This document shows positions 35,425 to 43,236 of a stretch of 64,000 nt of DNA, one piece after another. Within the stretch, counting starts at the first letter, position 1. Every line of letters starts with the position of its first letter. A model generated the notes under the pieces. It had not been told where the DNA came from, did no database searches, and saw only the letters and a program-made list of their open reading frames with translations. The stretch comes from Flavipsychrobacter stenotrophus (lineage in GTDB: Bacteria; Bacteroidota; Bacteroidia; Chitinophagales; Chitinophagaceae): contig NZ_PPSL01000005.1 of the NCBI RefSeq assembly GCF_002954265.1, positions 124,001 through 188,000 on the forward strand, in the 5' to 3' direction. A program made the position numbers and the translations under genes.

Positions 35425-35832
35425 ATGAAGACACGTATTACCGTATTATTACTTGCTTTAACTATGGGGCTTACTACTGTAAGCCAGGCAGCATTCTTAA
35501 TTAAAAAGGAAGCAAAAACAGAGCAGGCGGCAACCAACGGCACAACCGGCACAGCTTTGGCAGATGAAAGCAATGCTACCACTGCTACGCCTGAGCCAAA
35601 GGCACATGCCAGGAAGCACTCCTCTTTGCACAAGAGACTAGCTGCAGGCAAGGCCGAGATCTCAAAGGGTGTTTATATTCTGCTGGCGATCATTGGGCTC
35701 GGCTTTTTAGGTATCGGACTGAACGAAAGTTTCGAAGGAATTAACTGGATAATTGGTTTGATCTTGTGCTTATTGTTCTGGTTGCCGGGTCTTATTTATG
35801 CCCTGATAATGATGAAGAACTACTATAAGTGA
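35425..35832 (+). CDS. Pmp3/YqaE-like small membrane protein with signal peptide (copy 2)
   Basis: 135 residues with the same architecture as the upstream copy: a signal peptide beginning MKTRITVLLLALTMGL, a variable Thr/Ala/Lys linker, then two helices (YILLAIIGLGFLGIGLNESF; WIIGLILCLLFWLPGLIYALIMM). Signal peptide and helices are conserved between the copies while the linker is not. The strong terminator after it ends the pair. Confidence 0.65.
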   Translation: MKTRITVLLLALTMGLTTVSQAAFLIKKEAKTEQAATNGTTGTALADESNATTATPEPKAHARKHSSLHKRLAAGKAEISKGVYILLAIIGLGFLGIGLNESFEGINWIIGLILCLLFWLPGLIYALIMMKNYYK

Positions 35833-35851
35833 TCTTAAATTATGCTTTCAG

Positions 35852-35886
35852 CCGCTCCCGAAGAAACCTTCAGGAGCGGTTTTTTA
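35852..35886 (+). terminator. Intrinsic terminator after the Pmp3-like pair
   Basis: CCGCTCC (35852-35858) pairs with GGAGCGG (35873-35879), with an extra inner CGAAG/CTTC pairing, followed by a T-run. Confidence 0.85.
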
Positions 35887-35916
35887 TTTGTTGCAATGCC
35901 GTGTTACCTATCTTTG
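35887..35916 (+). promoter_or_regulatory. Promoter of map
   Basis: TTTG (35887-35890), 18 nt, TATCTTTG (35909-35916), 18 bp before the ATG. Confidence 0.75.
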
Positions 35917-35934
35917 ACGACTAAATAACTATAA

Positions 35935-36699
35935 ATGTCTATTACCAACGATGCCGAATTTGCAGGAATGCAAGCCATAAGTAATGCAGTAGCCCTAACC
36001 CTGAAAAAAATGAGGGAATATGCGCAACCCGGCATGAGCACAAAAGAACTTGACGAGTTTGGTGGTACCATACTTACGGCAATGGGCGCGAGGTCTGCGC
36101 CGTTACTTACTTACGGTTTCCCCGGCTGGACATGTATCAGTACCAATAATGAGGTAGCCCATGGTATACCATCAGACAAGAAAATACTGAAAGAGGGCGA
36201 TCTTGTAAACATTGATGTATCGGCAGAACTGAATGGCTACTGGTCGGACAATGGCGGTTCTTTTGTATTAGGGGCAGATAATAACAACCATGCACATCTG
36301 GTCAATAGCTCTAAAGACATACTATTTAAAGCAATCAGCAATATAAAAGGTGGTATCCGCATTTCTGAGATAGGCCACCTTATAGAACATGAAGCAAAAA
36401 AAGCGGGACTGACAGTGATCCGTAACCTTGTAGGACATGGCGTAGGCAGAAGCCTGCACGAAGCACCCAATGAAATTCCGTGCTATTACGATCGGTTCAA
36501 CCGGACGAGATTTAAGAAGAACTCGGTGGTGGCCATAGAAACATTCATATCGACCGGGGCGAAGTATGCCAAAGAACAAGGTGATGGCTGGACATATATA
36601 ACCGGCGATGGTAGTTTTGTTGCGCAGCATGAGCATACAATTATGGTCACCGACGGTGCGCCGGTGATATTTACAGCGGCTAATGAAATATGGAATTAG
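35935..36699 (+). CDS. map: Type I methionine aminopeptidase
   Basis: A 254-residue cytoplasmic metalloenzyme that removes N-terminal methionine from nascent proteins. All five metal ligands are present: D94 and D105 (NIDVSAELNGYWSDNGG), H168 (GHGVGRSLHEAPN), E202 (AIETFIS) and E233 (GSFVAQHEHTI). The length is standard. The promoter is adjacent and the gene is monocistronic, away from the ribosomal-protein cluster where Bacteroidota often keep a map copy, so a second one may exist. Confidence 0.93.
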   Translation: MSITNDAEFAGMQAISNAVALTLKKMREYAQPGMSTKELDEFGGTILTAMGARSAPLLTYGFPGWTCISTNNEVAHGIPSDKKILKEGDLVNIDVSAELNGYWSDNGGSFVLGADNNNHAHLVNSSKDILFKAISNIKGGIRISEIGHLIEHEAKKAGLTVIRNLVGHGVGRSLHEAPNEIPCYYDRFNRTRFKKNSVVAIETFISTGAKYAKEQGDGWTYITGDGSFVAQHEHTIMVTDGAPVIFTAANEIWN

Positions 36700-36839
36700 T
36701 AAAAGGTGGTAATCGCGGCACGCCATTTGCATTTATAAGCGGTAATACCCAAATGTGGAAAATGATTTCCTGTGAAGGGGGTATGATTTTTTTAAAATTT
36801 AAAGCAAATCGGTACATTGCCGCACTGTAGGCCTTGAGT

Positions 36840-39440
36840 ATGAGCATCAAAACGTCTTTATTATTTATTTTCCTCTTTATTTTTTGTTTACCCACCCGGG
36901 CACAGACAACAGATACTACGCGTCGTGTCGATACCACTCATACACAGATCCTCACAGATTCTACCCATAAAGACACAATCAAGGCAGTTATTGCTCAACC
37001 TTTTGTGATAAACGGCAAGGTTGAAGATATGAACACCAGCGAGGGAATACCCTTTGCCGTGGTCTATTTTCCTCATGCCATGATCGGTACTACCGCCGAT
37101 ATGGATGGTAAGTTTTCGGTACTGGCGGATTCCATACCCAATGATTCGCTTCGTATTTCGGCTATGGGCTATAAGACAGTGAATAAATGGGTGGTGAACA
37201 ATGGTAAACATGAATACAACTTTATAATAGAACTGGAGCGCGCCAATAACCAACTGAAAGAAGCTGTCATCACCGCAAGTGGCGAAGACCCGGGTGTGAT
37301 ATTAATGCGCAAGATAATAGCACATAAACCCAATAATGACCCTGATAGAATTGACAACTACAGTTATGAAGCCTACAACCGTCTGGAAGCAGACCTGCAA
37401 AGGCTAAACAAATCTCAGTTTCAGAAGATACCCCTGCTGAAAAACTATAGCTTTATTTTTGACAACCTGGATACGGTTTCTGAGTCAAAACCTTATCTGC
37501 CACTGTACATGACAGAAACGCTGTCTGACTACTTCTTTACCCGCAAGCCCAAGAAGCAGCGAGAGTTTATAAAGGCAAGTATGGTGAAGGGAGTAAATAA
37601 TGAGAACATTGTTAAGTACCTGGGCACCTTGTACCAAAACGTGAACGTATACAAAAACTATATCCCCGTTTTCGACAAGAAGTTCATTAGTCCTATCAGT
37701 AACGATGGTATCTTTTACTACCGCTATAAGATAAAAGATACACAGACCGTTTATGGCCACCGGATAATACTGGTACAGTTTGCACCTAAGCGGGCAGGTG
37801 AAAGCTGCTTTGAGGGCGATTTCTGGGTGGCAGATACCACTTTCGCTATTCAGCGCATAAGCATGGATGTATCTAAACTGGCCAACATTAACTGGGTAGA
37901 CAGGATAAGCCTGTACCAGGAATTTGCACCAATGGGCGATGATGATACCTGGTTTTGCATCAAGGATAAATTCATAGCCAACTTTACTATTTACGGAGCA
38001 CAGAAGTTGCCGGGTTTTATAGGGAGGAAAACAACTACCTATCACAAGATAAAGCTCAATGATCCTAAGACGCAGGCTGTGCTTAACGATCCGCAGTATA
38101 AGGACGACATTATAAAAGCAGACTCTGCTAAGCACATGAGTGATGACTGGTGGATAAATAACCGCCCCGACTCACTCTCAAAAAACGAGAAGGCAATATA
38201 TAAGATGGTCGACACCATCAATAATATGCCCATTACTACAGTGTATAAAAATACCATCACCTTCCTGGCTAGTGGCGTAAAAGATATTGGGTGGCTACAA
38301 CTGGGACCCTATTACTATCTGTACAGCAATAACCCGGTAGAAGGTAATAGATTCCGTATATCATTGGGTACATCAAGAAAACTGAAGGACGCGCATTTTA
38401 CCGGCTTCCTTGCCTATGGCGATAGAGACAAAGAATTTAAGTATGGCGCATCGGGGTTGTGGGTATTGAACCGGGCACCTCGCATGACCATCTATGGCTA
38501 CTATGCGCACGACATTAATCAGCGTACTAACTACTACGACCAGGTGGGTAGTGATAACATCTTCAGCACCCTGTTCCGCAAATCGGGCATACCCTGGAAA
38601 CTGGCGTTCTCTGATGATAAACGTATAGAATTTTATAAAGAATACCACAGCGGATTCAGCCACAAACTGATCTTGCAGCACACCAATTTTACCCCGTTCG
38701 CTCCACTACCCTCTACCGACATATTTGTAGATAAAGACAACAACCCAAGTAAAAATGTGATCAGCAGTGAGATAGGGTTGGAGCTACGCTATGCCTATAA
38801 AGAGAAATATATAGAGGGCTTGTACAAACGTGCCAGGCTGGCTAACAAATGGCCGATACTGAAGTTTGAAATAACCGCCGGTATGAAGGGTGTACTGAAC
38901 AGTGCCTACGAGTATAAGAAAATGCGGTTCTCGGTTTCAGAGAGCATTAATATACCACCACTTGGGCACCTGTATTACAACCTGTTTGCAGGCAAATATT
39001 TTGGAAAACTGCCTTATTCTCTGTTGGAGATCCACCCTGGTAATGAGTACTATTACTACAACAAGTATGCCTTCCAGATGATGAACAATTATGAATTCCT
39101 GAGTGATGAATATTGCGGATTCAATATTGAACATAATATAGGTGGTGGGGTGTTTAATCGTATACCATTACTAAAGAAACTGAAATGGCGCCAGTTCTGG
39201 ACGGCAAAGGGAGTGGTGGGTACATTGAGTAAAGCTAACCAGGAATTGAACCTGCGCCCTACTGACTTCCCGTTCCGCACTTTGAAAGGGCAGCCTTACC
39301 TGGAGTTGGGAACGGGCATATCTAACATCTTCCAGGTATTCAGGATAGATTTTGTGTGGCGTGTAAATCCGAAGCCAATATCAGAAGAGGCAAAATCTAA
39401 GTACTTCGGCATATTCGGCAGCGCGAATTTTGAATTTTAA
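36840..39440 (+). CDS. DUF5686/carboxypeptidase-regulatory-domain outer-membrane protein
   Basis: An 866-residue secreted protein: signal peptide (about 1-22, ending TRAQ), a Thr-rich spacer, then a carboxypeptidase-regulatory-like beta-sandwich (about 55-140, VINGKVEDMNTSEGIPFAVVYFP...MDGKFSVLAD). A large DUF5686 region follows, with strand-rich repeats and a barrel-like C-terminus ending GIFGSANFEF, suggesting outer-membrane insertion. The family is widespread in Bacteroidota and has no assigned function. The ATG at 36840 is used; the TTG at 36834 is less likely. Confidence 0.85.
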   Translation: MSIKTSLLFIFLFIFCLPTRAQTTDTTRRVDTTHTQILTDSTHKDTIKAVIAQPFVINGKVEDMNTSEGIPFAVVYFPHAMIGTTADMDGKFSVLADSIPNDSLRISAMGYKTVNKWVVNNGKHEYNFIIELERANNQLKEAVITASGEDPGVILMRKIIAHKPNNDPDRIDNYSYEAYNRLEADLQRLNKSQFQKIPLLKNYSFIFDNLDTVSESKPYLPLYMTETLSDYFFTRKPKKQREFIKASMVKGVNNENIVKYLGTLYQNVNVYKNYIPVFDKKFISPISNDGIFYYRYKIKDTQTVYGHRIILVQFAPKRAGESCFEGDFWVADTTFAIQRISMDVSKLANINWVDRISLYQEFAPMGDDDTWFCIKDKFIANFTIYGAQKLPGFIGRKTTTYHKIKLNDPKTQAVLNDPQYKDDIIKADSAKHMSDDWWINNRPDSLSKNEKAIYKMVDTINNMPITTVYKNTITFLASGVKDIGWLQLGPYYYLYSNNPVEGNRFRISLGTSRKLKDAHFTGFLAYGDRDKEFKYGASGLWVLNRAPRMTIYGYYAHDINQRTNYYDQVGSDNIFSTLFRKSGIPWKLAFSDDKRIEFYKEYHSGFSHKLILQHTNFTPFAPLPSTDIFVDKDNNPSKNVISSEIGLELRYAYKEKYIEGLYKRARLANKWPILKFEITAGMKGVLNSAYEYKKMRFSVSESINIPPLGHLYYNLFAGKYFGKLPYSLLEIHPGNEYYYYNKYAFQMMNNYEFLSDEYCGFNIEHNIGGGVFNRIPLLKKLKWRQFWTAKGVVGTLSKANQELNLRPTDFPFRTLKGQPYLELGTGISNIFQVFRIDFVWRVNPKPISEEAKSKYFGIFGSANFEF

Positions 39441-39514
39441 TTTAAGTCAAAAGCAAGTAACGCAAAGTGACATTGGGTATATCAACCAAAATGTGATAAG
39501 TCTTTTGGTGCTTG

Positions 39515-39615
39515 CTAATATCGTTATGTCGCCCCTTCAGTGCTAGTGGTCACGTGGTTATCGACCCGAGGGGTTGCCCCCCCGCTATTTATGCCGCTCT
39601 TTCAGAGCTTCTTCC
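39515..39615. repeat. Dispersed-repeat fragments between convergent genes
   Basis: Contains TATGTCGCCCCTTCAG (inverse of the 11452 repeat) and CGACCCGAGGGGTTGCCCCCC, both typical of degenerate dispersed repeats. No gene is supported here. Confidence 0.45.
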
Positions 39616-39663
39616 AGTACAGAACGATCACACCAATCAATAGTGGAATCAGTTTATTTACCC

Positions 39664-41112
39664 CTACTTAAACAACTTCTCAATTTCCATTACCAGTTCG
39701 GTTGTTTGCATAGGAGATGGGGTGCGCTGGAGAGCGAAGTTGCCATCTTCGTCTATCAGATAGTACGCAGGTAAAGACTGTACGCCATAATCCTGCACTT
39801 CTTTAGCATTCCAACCGCTGAAGAGATTGGTATACAGGCCATCAATCCTGTACCGCTCAATAACTCCCCACTCACCGGCAGTGTCTGTACCTATGGAGGC
39901 ATAAACGAATTCCAGCGGCTTCTTCCTTATGAGATCTTTCACCATCCGCTCATTGATCATCTCACCCACACACTGGCGGCACCAGCCGGCCCAAAAGCCC
40001 AGGTATACCACCTTTCCTTTGAGGTCAGATAGCTTCATTATCTTCCCATCGGCAGTATGGATCTCCATATCGGGAGCGGGTTGGCCAGGAGCCAGCCTGC
40101 GGGCAAGGCCCACCTGCTTATCCAGCAAAGGCATATAGGTGCTAGCCGGCCAGCGTTGCTTAAATGTGGTCAATTGAGCTTCTGTACGAGCCAGGCGCTG
40201 CGTCTTTGCGCGGCCATATATGTTTTGTGCCAGAAAGTACTCCAGGCTTTTATCGGGCAGTACTTTGTAAGCCAGTTTGTATACACTATCTTCAAATTGC
40301 ATGTACTTCGTAGTGTCTTTCCCCAATACGGTATACCCATCGGCTTTTAGCCCTATCTCTAATACGCCTGTTAGATAAAGGAGGTAAGAAGGCACCTGCA
40401 GGAAGGAATCATTAAATACCACAGGCATTGACTTGACCACCTCGTAGTTCTCAGGCGGAATAGTATCTGTATAGCGGCGCAGTTTTACCATTTGCCGCGC
40501 CAACGGATATTGCTGTGTAAAGAAGTAATTGTAGTAGAGGTGAAAGGTGCGCCAGTAGCCGGTAAATGAAGGGGGTAATGCAGGTGTCCATTTTTCGGCC
40601 ATAGCCTGTTCAAGGTTATTTTCATTTTCAATTGCTTTCAGAAATTCCTTGGGCTCTTTTTGCAGTTGATTTTTTACATTGTTGGGATACTGATTGATGC
40701 GCCCCCTTTTTAAAACATGGGCGGCAAGGAAATTCTGAATATTGGCACCTCTGCCTGCGTAATTCACCGAACTATCAAAGCGTTTTGCATTTACCGTCAT
40801 TACAAGGCTATCGCCGGTAGATACAATAATATCGGCCAGCCTGTCGGCATAGGCTATCTGAACTATTGTGTACACGTTGACCGGTACCGGAAATGACAAT
40901 TTGAAACTACCTTTCTTATCTAAATGTGTACTGAACTTTTTAGGGTAATAGGCCAGGTTATTATCGTTGTAGCTTACTTCTATACTATCGGCAGTGGGAT
41001 TAATGATCTTACCGCTCAACTTCACATTGGCAGGAGCCGCATGTATGTATGGAGTAATGCCAGGGACCGTGATCAACACCAGTAAGATAGAAAAGAGACG
41101 ACGTGCGAGCAT
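39664..41112 (-). CDS. TlpA-like secreted thioredoxin
   Basis: About 482 residues, starting MLARRLFSILLVLITVPGI with a signal peptide. The N-terminal half is a beta-rich DUF4369-like domain (VKLSGKIINPTADSIEVSY) and a helical linker. The C-terminal ~150 residues are a TlpA/ResA thioredoxin fold with the redox motif WAGWCRQC. Such proteins reduce disulfides or help cytochrome or periplasmic protein maturation in Bacteroidota. A Met six codons earlier (41130) is an alternative start. It is alone, with no obvious partner. Confidence 0.85.
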   Translation of the reverse strand: MLARRLFSILLVLITVPGITPYIHAAPANVKLSGKIINPTADSIEVSYNDNNLAYYPKKFSTHLDKKGSFKLSFPVPVNVYTIVQIAYADRLADIIVSTGDSLVMTVNAKRFDSSVNYAGRGANIQNFLAAHVLKRGRINQYPNNVKNQLQKEPKEFLKAIENENNLEQAMAEKWTPALPPSFTGYWRTFHLYYNYFFTQQYPLARQMVKLRRYTDTIPPENYEVVKSMPVVFNDSFLQVPSYLLYLTGVLEIGLKADGYTVLGKDTTKYMQFEDSVYKLAYKVLPDKSLEYFLAQNIYGRAKTQRLARTEAQLTTFKQRWPASTYMPLLDKQVGLARRLAPGQPAPDMEIHTADGKIMKLSDLKGKVVYLGFWAGWCRQCVGEMINERMVKDLIRKKPLEFVYASIGTDTAGEWGVIERYRIDGLYTNLFSGWNAKEVQDYGVQSLPAYYLIDEDGNFALQRTPSPMQTTELVMEIEKLFK

Positions 41113-41202
41113 AAAAAAAATTATCAACATTAAGTTCCCGCAGTAGTTAGCCCGATAAGGAATTTAATGAAATGAACTATTTTAAAAATATTTTGAATTT
41201 AT

Positions 41203-41230
41203 GGGTTACCTTTTTCTCCTTTTAGTATTA
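41203..41230 (+). promoter_or_regulatory. Shared promoter-like motif of lipoprotein 1
   Basis: GGGTTACC (41203-41210), 14 nt beginning TTTTT, GTATTA (41225-41230). The ATG is 28 bp further on. The same arrangement precedes the two paralogues and does not match the TTTG/TAnnTTTG consensus, so it may be an alternative (ECF-type) sigma promoter. Confidence 0.7.
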
Positions 41231-41258
41231 ACCTTCATAACAATCTAAAAAAGAAATT

Positions 41259-41504
41259 ATGAAATTAGTAAAATTAAGCGTTTTCGCTCTTACAATGGGT
41301 CTTTTCCTTGCTTCTTGCGGTGGTGCTAAGACTGAAACTACAACTACAGATTCTACAACTATGGCTACTACAGCTCCAGTTGAAGCAGCTCCTGCAGTTG
41401 ATACAACTAAGCACATGGATACTATGACTGCTCAGCCTGCTAAGCCAGCTGAAGCTACTAAGACTACAACAACTACTACAACTACAGAAACTAAGAAGAA
41501 GTAA
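41259..41504 (+). CDS. Small Thr/Ala-rich lipoprotein (paralogue 1)
   Basis: 81 residues: lipoprotein signal MKLVKLSVFALTMGLFLASC with a lipobox ending at C20, then a disordered Thr/Ala/Pro/Lys tail (ETTTTDSTTMATTAPVEAAP... to TETKKK). There is no folded domain. It is one of three tandem paralogues, closest to the third (42206), which shares nearly the whole signal peptide and repeat units. All three follow the same promoter-like motif. The function is unknown; the composition suggests a surface spacer or envelope-stress product. Confidence 0.8.
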   Translation: MKLVKLSVFALTMGLFLASCGGAKTETTTTDSTTMATTAPVEAAPAVDTTKHMDTMTAQPAKPAEATKTTTTTTTTETKKK

Positions 41505-41529
41505 TTCTTTACCTGTATTTAGATATCAG

Positions 41530-41559
41530 AGCCATCCTGCATTGCAGGGTGGCTTTTTT
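41530..41559 (+). terminator. Terminator after lipoprotein 1
   Basis: AGCCATCCTGC (41530-41540) pairs with GCAGGGTGGCT (41544-41554), one wobble, followed by TTTTT. Confidence 0.85.
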
Positions 41560-41757
41560 GTTATTCAGGGGGTGAGTAAATGACTTGTTCTATTGTTATT
41601 GAGATGACTTACACGGACGTCCGATACCTTCGGCATCGATTCAAAATAATTAACTCAGGTGCTACATACATCTCATGCCTTCAGCATTAATTCTCAGAAC
41701 ACGACAATTTTAAAATATGTATGTTAGTAGTATCATCAATTATAATGATTCATAATT

Positions 41758-41785
41758 GGGTTACCTTTTTAAATGAAACGTATAA
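41758..41785 (+). promoter_or_regulatory. Shared promoter-like motif of lipoprotein 2
   Basis: GGGTTACC (41758-41765), 14 nt beginning TTTTT, GTATAA (41780-41785), 28 bp before the ATG. Confidence 0.7.
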
Positions 41786-41813
41786 ATAAATGAACCATTT
41801 AAAACGCACAATT

Positions 41814-42041
41814 ATGAAATTGATCAGACTAAGTTTTTTCGTTCTTGCCATGGGCTTTTTAGTTGCTTCCTGCGGCAATGGTAATGGAGATGCACCAAAA
41901 ACAGATACATTGGCGCCTGTCCCTTCAACACCGCCTGCTACACCACCACCTGCACCAGACAGTACTGTAAAGCCAATGGACACAACAGCAAAACCTGCCG
42001 ACATGACCAAAACTACCGGGACTACAGCAACAAAGAAATAG
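41814..42041 (+). CDS. Small Thr/Pro-rich lipoprotein (paralogue 2)
   Basis: 75 residues: MKLIRLSFFVLAMGFLVASC is a lipoprotein signal with the lipobox Cys at 20, then a Pro/Thr-rich tail (TLAPVPSTPPATPPPAPDSTVKPMDTTAK) ending TATKK. It is the most diverged of the three tandem copies, but keeps the same start, lipobox position and upstream motif. The ATG at 41814 is used; an in-frame ATG at 41790 lies next to the GTATAA element and would precede the signal peptide. Confidence 0.75.
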   Translation: MKLIRLSFFVLAMGFLVASCGNGNGDAPKTDTLAPVPSTPPATPPPAPDSTVKPMDTTAKPADMTKTTGTTATKK

Positions 42042-42060
42042 ATAATTTTGACATACAAAC

Positions 42061-42089
42061 AAAATCCACCTCTAATTGAGGTGGATTTT
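42061..42089. terminator. Terminator after lipoprotein 2
   Basis: A perfect 12-bp stem (42061-42072 with 42078-42089) around TAATT, with A and T runs at its ends. Confidence 0.85.
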
Positions 42090-42150
42090 CAATATAAAAT
42101 GGCTGGCAAATAAGCCAAAACAAATATTTTTAAAAATATTTAAAAAAGTT

Positions 42151-42178
42151 GGGTTACCTTTTTCCAGTTACGGTATAA
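42151..42178 (+). promoter_or_regulatory. Shared promoter-like motif of lipoprotein 3
   Basis: GGGTTACC (42151-42158), 14 nt beginning TTTTT, GTATAA (42173-42178), 27 bp before the ATG. Confidence 0.7.
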
Positions 42179-42205
42179 ACATGCATAACGTTTAAAAACA
42201 AAAAC

Positions 42206-42439
42206 ATGAAATTAGTAAAATTGAGCGTATTCGCTCTTACAATGGGTCTTTTCCTTGCATCTTGCGGTGGTGCTAAAACTGAAACTACAACTACAGATTC
42301 TACTATGGCTACTACAGCTCCAGTTGAAGCTGCACCAGCTCCAGTTGCTGATACTGCAAAGCCTGCTATGGATACAACTAAGGCAGCTACAACAACTGAA
42401 ACTAAGACTGAAACTAAAACTGAAACTAAGAAGAAGTAA
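42206..42439 (+). CDS. Small Thr/Ala-rich lipoprotein (paralogue 3)
   Basis: 77 residues, signal and lipobox identical to copy 1 over the first 20 residues (MKLVKLSVFALTMGLFLASC), then GGAKTETTTTDSTMATTAPVEAAP and a tail of TETK repeats ending KKK. Near-identity in the 5' coding part to copy 1 shows recent duplication or gene conversion, while the tails differ by repeat number. Same promoter motif and spacing. Confidence 0.8.
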   Translation: MKLVKLSVFALTMGLFLASCGGAKTETTTTDSTMATTAPVEAAPAPVADTAKPAMDTTKAATTTETKTETKTETKKK

Positions 42440-42458
42440 TTCTTTCTTATCAAGTTAT

Positions 42459-42493
42459 AAAAAAACCATTTCGTTCATTCGGAATGGTTTTTT
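42459..42493 (+). terminator. Terminator after lipoprotein 3
   Basis: AAAAACCATT pairs with AATGGTTTTT (arms near 42461-42470 and 42483-42492), a hairpin running into a long T-tract. Confidence 0.8.
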
Positions 42494-42650
42494 TGTTTTT
42501 GGGAAGGGCACTGGTATGTGGAACCATTAATACAACAGAATGTTCGCTTCATTTAATAATACACCTCAAATACGGGAATATTTGCCAAAACAACATGGTT
42601 ATAGGTGACCGAAGCAATAACAAAACACGTACAATATTAAAACTAGGCTC

Positions 42651-43073
42651 TTGACCTACAAAAACATTAAACTACCTATAATATTATATTTTTTTTGCAT
42701 TACTCTATCTTCTTGTTTAATGCACCCGGCAGGAGATTTACAAGTAACGTTCGTTAACAACTCTGCAAGTAGATATTTTGTAGACGAGTCAGAGGGCTGC
42801 GACTCTTGTAATATATACTCTGATGCTAAAAACTATTGCCAAAATAACTACCCTGATCACTGCTTCCCTAAAGTGATAATGCCGGGACAGAGTGTCGTCT
42901 TAGAGACAAAATTTAAATTTGTCATGAAAGCAATCGCAATAAATGCGGATTCCTTAGATAAATTTTGCGGAAACACAAATGAAGGAATAACCAACAAATG
43001 TACTTGGGTCAAAATATTTCACAATGATCACTTAGCTACAACAAATAAAACGTGTACATTCATAATAAAATAA
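42651..43073 (+). CDS. Cys-rich lipoprotein of unknown function
   Basis: About 140 residues: hydrophobic N-terminus with a lipobox LSSC (Cys 22), then a small beta-rich domain (LQVTFVNNSASRYFVDESEGCDSC) with at least seven further Cys residues (CDSC, YC, HC, KFC, KC, TC), suggesting disulfides outside the cytoplasm. No ATG lies before the signal peptide, so TTG at 42651 is the only plausible start. I do not recognise the family. Confidence 0.55.
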   Translation: MTYKNIKLPIILYFFCITLSSCLMHPAGDLQVTFVNNSASRYFVDESEGCDSCNIYSDAKNYCQNNYPDHCFPKVIMPGQSVVLETKFKFVMKAIAINADSLDKFCGNTNEGITNKCTWVKIFHNDHLATTNKTCTFIIK

Positions 43074-43183
43074 TTGACATGTTCGATTTAATTCACTTAT
43101 CCGGTAGGGAGTAGCTGAAAGATATCCCCCTCTCTCTTGATGAGACTGGCAAATAATTTATTAAACGACAAAGTCATAAAAGG

Positions 43184-43214
43184 AAAAGCCACTCTGATGA
43201 AGGAAGTGGCTTTT
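43184..43214 (-). terminator. Terminator of the M1 peptidase gene
   Basis: AAAAGCCACT (43184-43193) pairs with AGTGGCTTTT (43205-43214). Read leftward it ends in a T-rich run. Confidence 0.8.
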
Positions 43215-43236
43215 ACAGAAAAGAACTGTTATTGGC

